8,341 nt of DNA. Source: an uncultured Collinsella sp. GTDB taxonomy: Bacteria > Actinomycetota > Coriobacteriia > Coriobacteriales > Coriobacteriaceae. Position 1 is the first letter of the stretch, and each line of letters opens with the position of its first letter. The position numbers and the translations under genes were made by a program. This document shows positions 6,867-8,341 of the stretch, piece after piece. Location of the stretch: positions 1 through 8,341 of the forward strand of contig CABTZA010000081.1 of assembly GCA_902489225.1 (NCBI GenBank). Reading direction: 5' to 3'. The notes below the pieces were generated by a model. It made no database searches. It was not told the origin of the DNA and saw only the letters and a list, made by a program, of their open reading frames with translations.

Positions 6867-6919
6867 GGGGCGGTGGATAGAAATAAGCGCTCGAAGAGTG
6901 CTTATTTCTGCTCCGTCCC
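6867..6919 (+). other. Large composite hairpin downstream of the pyrophosphokinase gene
   Basis: The core is AGAAATAAGC (6879-6888) paired with GCTTATTTCT (6900-6909), continued inward by a G-T pair and CTC/GAG around a GAA loop. This makes a 14-bp stem with one wobble. An outer stem pairs GGGGCGG (6867-6873) with CCGTCCC (6913-6919), 7 bp with one G-T pair. The two stems are joined by short unpaired bases. It starts 24 bases after the upstream stop codon. There is no T-run on either side, so it is not a textbook terminator, although its position suits 3'-end formation or protection. Confidence 0.6.
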
Positions 6920-6959
6920 AGGAAAACCCGTAAGTAAGAGATTCAACCCAAAAAAGTCC

Positions 6960-6988
6960 TTGCATCAAAGAAAGTCTTCCCCTATAGT
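6960..6988 (+). promoter_or_regulatory. Promoter of the tRNA-Ala gene
   Basis: TTGCAT (6960-6965), a 17-base spacer and TATAGT (6983-6988, five of six consensus bases) stand 13 bases before the tRNA 5' end. This gives a start near 6995 and a very short leader to be removed by RNase P. Confidence 0.65.
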
Positions 6989-7001
6989 ACTACCTCGTCA
7001 C

Positions 7002-7077
7002 GGGGGCGTAGCTCAGCTGGGAGCGCGCTTGACTGGCAGTCAAGAGGTCAGGGGTTCGATCCCCCTCGTCTCCACCA
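7002..7077 (+). tRNA. tRNA-Ala, anticodon GGC
   Basis: A 76-base cloverleaf with CCA encoded. The acceptor stem GGGGGCG/CGTCTCC contains the G3-U70 wobble (7004, 7071) that marks alanine tRNAs. The anticodon stem CTTGA/TCAAG carries loop CTGGCAG with GGC at 7035-7037. The T arm AGGGG-TTCGATC-CCCCT is regular, and the discriminator base is A. The D arm is odd: where alanine tRNAs normally read GCTC...GAGC, this reads GCTC (7011-7014) with GCGC (7023-7026). That leaves a U12-C23 mismatch unless the pairing slides to GAGC at 7021-7024 with a short loop. The gene stands alone with its own promoter and terminator. Confidence 0.96.
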
Positions 7078-7087
7078 TCGTGAATGT

Positions 7088-7118
7088 AAAGGCCTTCGGA
7101 ATTCCGAAGGCCTTTTTT
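7088..7118 (+). terminator. Intrinsic terminator after the tRNA gene
   Basis: AAAGGCCTTCGG (7088-7099), loop AATT, then the exact complement ending in a run of six T (7113-7118). The 28-base palindrome also begins with A residues, so it could act on the minus strand as well. It begins 10 bases after the tRNA CCA end. Confidence 0.93.
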
Positions 7119-7527
7119 CATGCCAAAAAACCACGCGCCACAAACCCCACCTACGCCAACAAAAAGTTGCACAATTTATTTCCCATGTCTGTACTTAGTT
7201 TGTTTGACATACGCGATTATCGGCGTAGTTCGCCGCTTCATTTAGGCGTTCAGTAACGCCCCTAATCACCGCCAGTACGTCAATAACCTGCATCAATGTG
7301 AACAATTTCCCAAACCAACCCCCTTGAACACGTCAAATGAACGAAATGTTGTCCGGCACAACCAAAATCAGTTTCGCCATCAGCTTGTGCTAGGATACCT
7401 AGCGTTACATGAGTTCAACTGTGCTCGCGGCTCCAGCAAGTCACAAAGCGCAGGGTCGATTAGCATCCGGCCGTAACGGCGGTGTTAGAAACACCACGAG
7501 CTCCAATATCGATTGCCATGTGCGAGT
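7119..7527. other. Gene-free stretch with small hairpins, lower G+C
   Basis: I find no supportable gene here. One 60-base row counted (7261-7320) has 27 G or C, clearly below the glg genes. Small perfect inverted repeats are CGGCG-TAGTT-CGCCG (7221-7235), GGCGTT-CAGT-AACGCC (7245-7260), GTTGT-CCGGC-ACAAC (7348-7362), GCTAGG-ATA-CCTAGC (7389-7403) and GGTGTT-AGA-AACACC (7481-7495). TGCTAGGAT (7388-7396) resembles an extended -10 hexamer but lacks a good -35. The stretch may hold distant control sites for the downstream gene or a decayed segment. Confidence 0.5.
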
Positions 7528-7556
7528 TTGCACTTGCTTTTGCGGCTATTTATAAG
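7528..7556 (+). promoter_or_regulatory. Candidate promoter for the LoaP-type gene
   Basis: TTGCAC (7528-7533), a 17-base spacer and TATAAG (7551-7556). Spacing and hexamers closely resemble those of the tRNA promoter in this window. Transcription would begin near 7563, giving a leader of about 300 nt. A perfect 12-base palindrome TTGTCATGACAA (7580-7591) follows about 17 bases after that start and could be a repressor site. Confidence 0.5.
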
Positions 7557-7605
7557 CTCGCATTGGGCAGTGCAAAATATTGTCATGACAAACCACAGCA
7601 GTATT

Positions 7606-7665
7606 CAGCTGTTTGCGTGCGGTCCAGTTTTGTTCCCGCTTGACTGGTTCGCACGCAGCCAGCTG
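7606..7665 (+). other. Leader hairpin 1
   Basis: GCGTGCG (7615-7621) pairs with CGCACGC (7650-7656). Inside it CCAG (7624-7627) pairs with CTGG (7644-7647) across a 2x2 internal loop, leaving a 16-base apical loop. Outside it CAGCT (7606-7610) can pair with AGCTG (7661-7665) across a 4x4 loop. The outer pairing uses bases that leader hairpin 2 also needs. Confidence 0.6.
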
Positions 7666-7705
7666 GAGTCGCGGTCATTTTGCGATACACGTCCGCGACT
7701 CTAGC
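7662..7705 (+). other. Leader hairpin 2
   Basis: GCTGGAGTCGCGG (7662-7674) pairs with CCGCGACTCTAGC (7693-7705), 13 bp with one G-T wobble, closing an 18-base loop. No T-run follows, so it is not a simple terminator. It shares 7662-7665 with the outer helix of hairpin 1. Confidence 0.65.
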
Positions 7706-7761
7706 CACTGCACTTATACATACCGTTCACGGTGGGGCAGAGCCACGTGCTTGTCTGACTG

Positions 7762-7834
7762 GGCTCAGGGTTTGAATATGGAGCGCCTTCGCGCACAAGC
7801 GCCCTGGCGAAGCCATACCCAAACCCTGTGAGCC
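7762..7834 (+). promoter_or_regulatory. Leader hairpin 3, long stem with internal loops before the NusG-type gene
   Basis: Helices from outside in: GGCT (7762-7765) with AGCC (7831-7834); AGGGTTTG (7767-7774) with CAAACCCT (7820-7827); a 2x2 loop; TATGG (7777-7781) with CCATA (7813-7817); CTTC (7787-7790) with GAAG (7809-7812); and GCGC (7791-7794) with GCGC (7799-7802) capped by ACAA. In total 25 base pairs are interrupted by small loops and bulges. It ends 29 bases before the likely start codon. LoaP proteins are known to act through an RNA hairpin in the 5' leader of their target operon. This is the best candidate for such an element here, by position and form rather than by a matched consensus. 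Confidence 0.6.
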
Positions 7835-7863
7835 ACACGTAAGACAGCAAGGGGGTGGTGCTC

Positions 7864-8341
7864 GTGTGGTATGTGATCCAGGTCATTAACGGTCGCGAAG
7901 ACGTAATGCGCGAGCGCATCGAGCATGTGGTGCCGTCTGGCGCCATGCAGGAGCTCTTTTATCCCCAATATCAAACCGAAATCAAGGTACACGGCGACTG
8001 GGTCAACACAAACAAGCCGTTGTTCCCTGGTTATCTCATCTGCGATACGGCAGACCCCCGCACCGTGCAACAGTATTTGCTGCGCATGGACGACTTTGCT
8101 CGGGTGTTATCTCAGGACGGTCAGTTTGTGCCGCTGGCAAAAGAAGAGGTCCAGCTTATTGGCGGCTTTACGCATAGGGGAGACCGCGTAGTGCCCATGA
8201 GCGAGGCCCTAAAAGACGGTGACCAAGTCGTAGTGACGGCTGGTCCGCTGCTGGGCCACGAGGGCCTCATTAAAACTATTAATAGACGAAAGAGCACTGC
8301 TTTTTTGGAGCTCAACCTGTGCGGCCGACGCGTAACCACGC
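7864..8341 (+). CDS. loaP: NusG-family antitermination regulator, LoaP type (cut by right edge)
   Basis: 159 complete codons are visible and no stop is reached. The protein has the two-domain NusG layout: an NGN domain (about 1-100) opening with WYVIQV and containing the family motif LFPGYLICDT near 53-62, a linker, and a KOW domain (about 118-150: DGDQVVVTAGPLLGHEGLIKTINRRK...AFLEL). The basic NRRK stretch and CGRRV ending resemble LoaP-type paralogues rather than housekeeping NusG, which is longer at the N-terminus and usually sits with secE and ribosomal genes. LoaP binds RNA polymerase and a leader hairpin and lets transcription pass terminators in long biosynthetic operons. The start chosen is the GTG at 7864, eight bases after a GGGGG run. 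In-frame GTGs at 7858 and 7855 lie too close to that run. The target operon would be to the right. Confidence 0.85.
   Translation, partial: MWYVIQVINGREDVMRERIEHVVPSGAMQELFYPQYQTEIKVHGDWVNTNKPLFPGYLICDTADPRTVQQYLLRMDDFARVLSQDGQFVPLAKEEVQLIGGFTHRGDRVVPMSEALKDGDQVVVTAGPLLGHEGLIKTINRRKSTAFLELNLCGRRVTT

Noticed and set aside
7048..7077. Attachment-site repeat of the tRNA 3' end
   Set aside because: No second copy of the tRNA 3' segment was seen within the window.
7195..7293. Short minus-strand frame starting MQVIDVLAV, 32 residues
   Set aside because: The sequence is protein-like, but there is no ribosome site at a usable distance, it overlaps hairpins, and it is too short to support from sequence alone.
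7470..7495. Possible ops/JUMPstart element (GGCGGT at 7478-7483)
   Set aside because: Only the first six bases match the RfaH recruitment sequence; the rest differs, and the regulator looks like LoaP, not RfaH.
7513..7831. Short overlapping frames in the leader of the NusG-type gene
   Set aside because: They are cysteine- and arginine-rich without domains or ribosome sites, and the DNA is better explained as structured leader RNA.
1..8341. CRISPR array, insertion sequence or transposase
   Set aside because: No regularly spaced direct repeats and no transposase-like protein or paired terminal repeats were seen on either strand.

Overview
The window looks like chromosomal DNA of a GC-rich, glycogen-storing gut actinobacterium, most likely of the Coriobacteriia (Collinsella-like). 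I infer this from protein style, gene order and codon use. I could not run a search, so the genus is a guess.

Left half, minus strand (1-5170): a glycogen block read glgB, then glgP, then glgC. glgC (ADP-glucose synthesis) runs off the left edge after 87 codons. glgP (glycogen phosphorylase) is complete. glgB (branching enzyme) is complete but odd in two ways. It carries lysine/alanine-rich tails at both ends, and a glycine replaces the near-invariant histidine of GH13 conserved region I. Together the three proteins make the sugar-nucleotide donor, branch the polymer and break it down by phosphorolysis.

Divergent control region (5171-5501): five TACCA/TGGTA half-sites alternate in orientation, two of them forming a clean 10-bp inverted repeat around a consensus -35 hexamer. 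They cover the probable glgB promoter and the space in front of the rightward genes. A structured glgB leader lies beside them.

Rightward pair (5502-6842): a beta-phosphoglucomutase-type HAD phosphatase and, 9 bases on, a divergent thiamine pyrophosphokinase. After these come a large hairpin without a T-run, a tRNA-Ala(GGC) with its own promoter, and a strong bidirectional terminator.

Right end (7119-8341): about 745 bases with no convincing gene and visibly lower G+C. A promoter at 7528-7556 appears to begin a leader of roughly 300 nt that holds three hairpins, two of them mutually exclusive. This leads into a NusG-family paralogue of the LoaP type, cut off by the window edge after 159 codons. 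In known cases such genes head long polysaccharide or polyketide operons that need processive antitermination. The most promising undescribed system here is therefore this structured leader plus LoaP-like regulator, presumably serving a surface-polysaccharide operon beyond the right edge.
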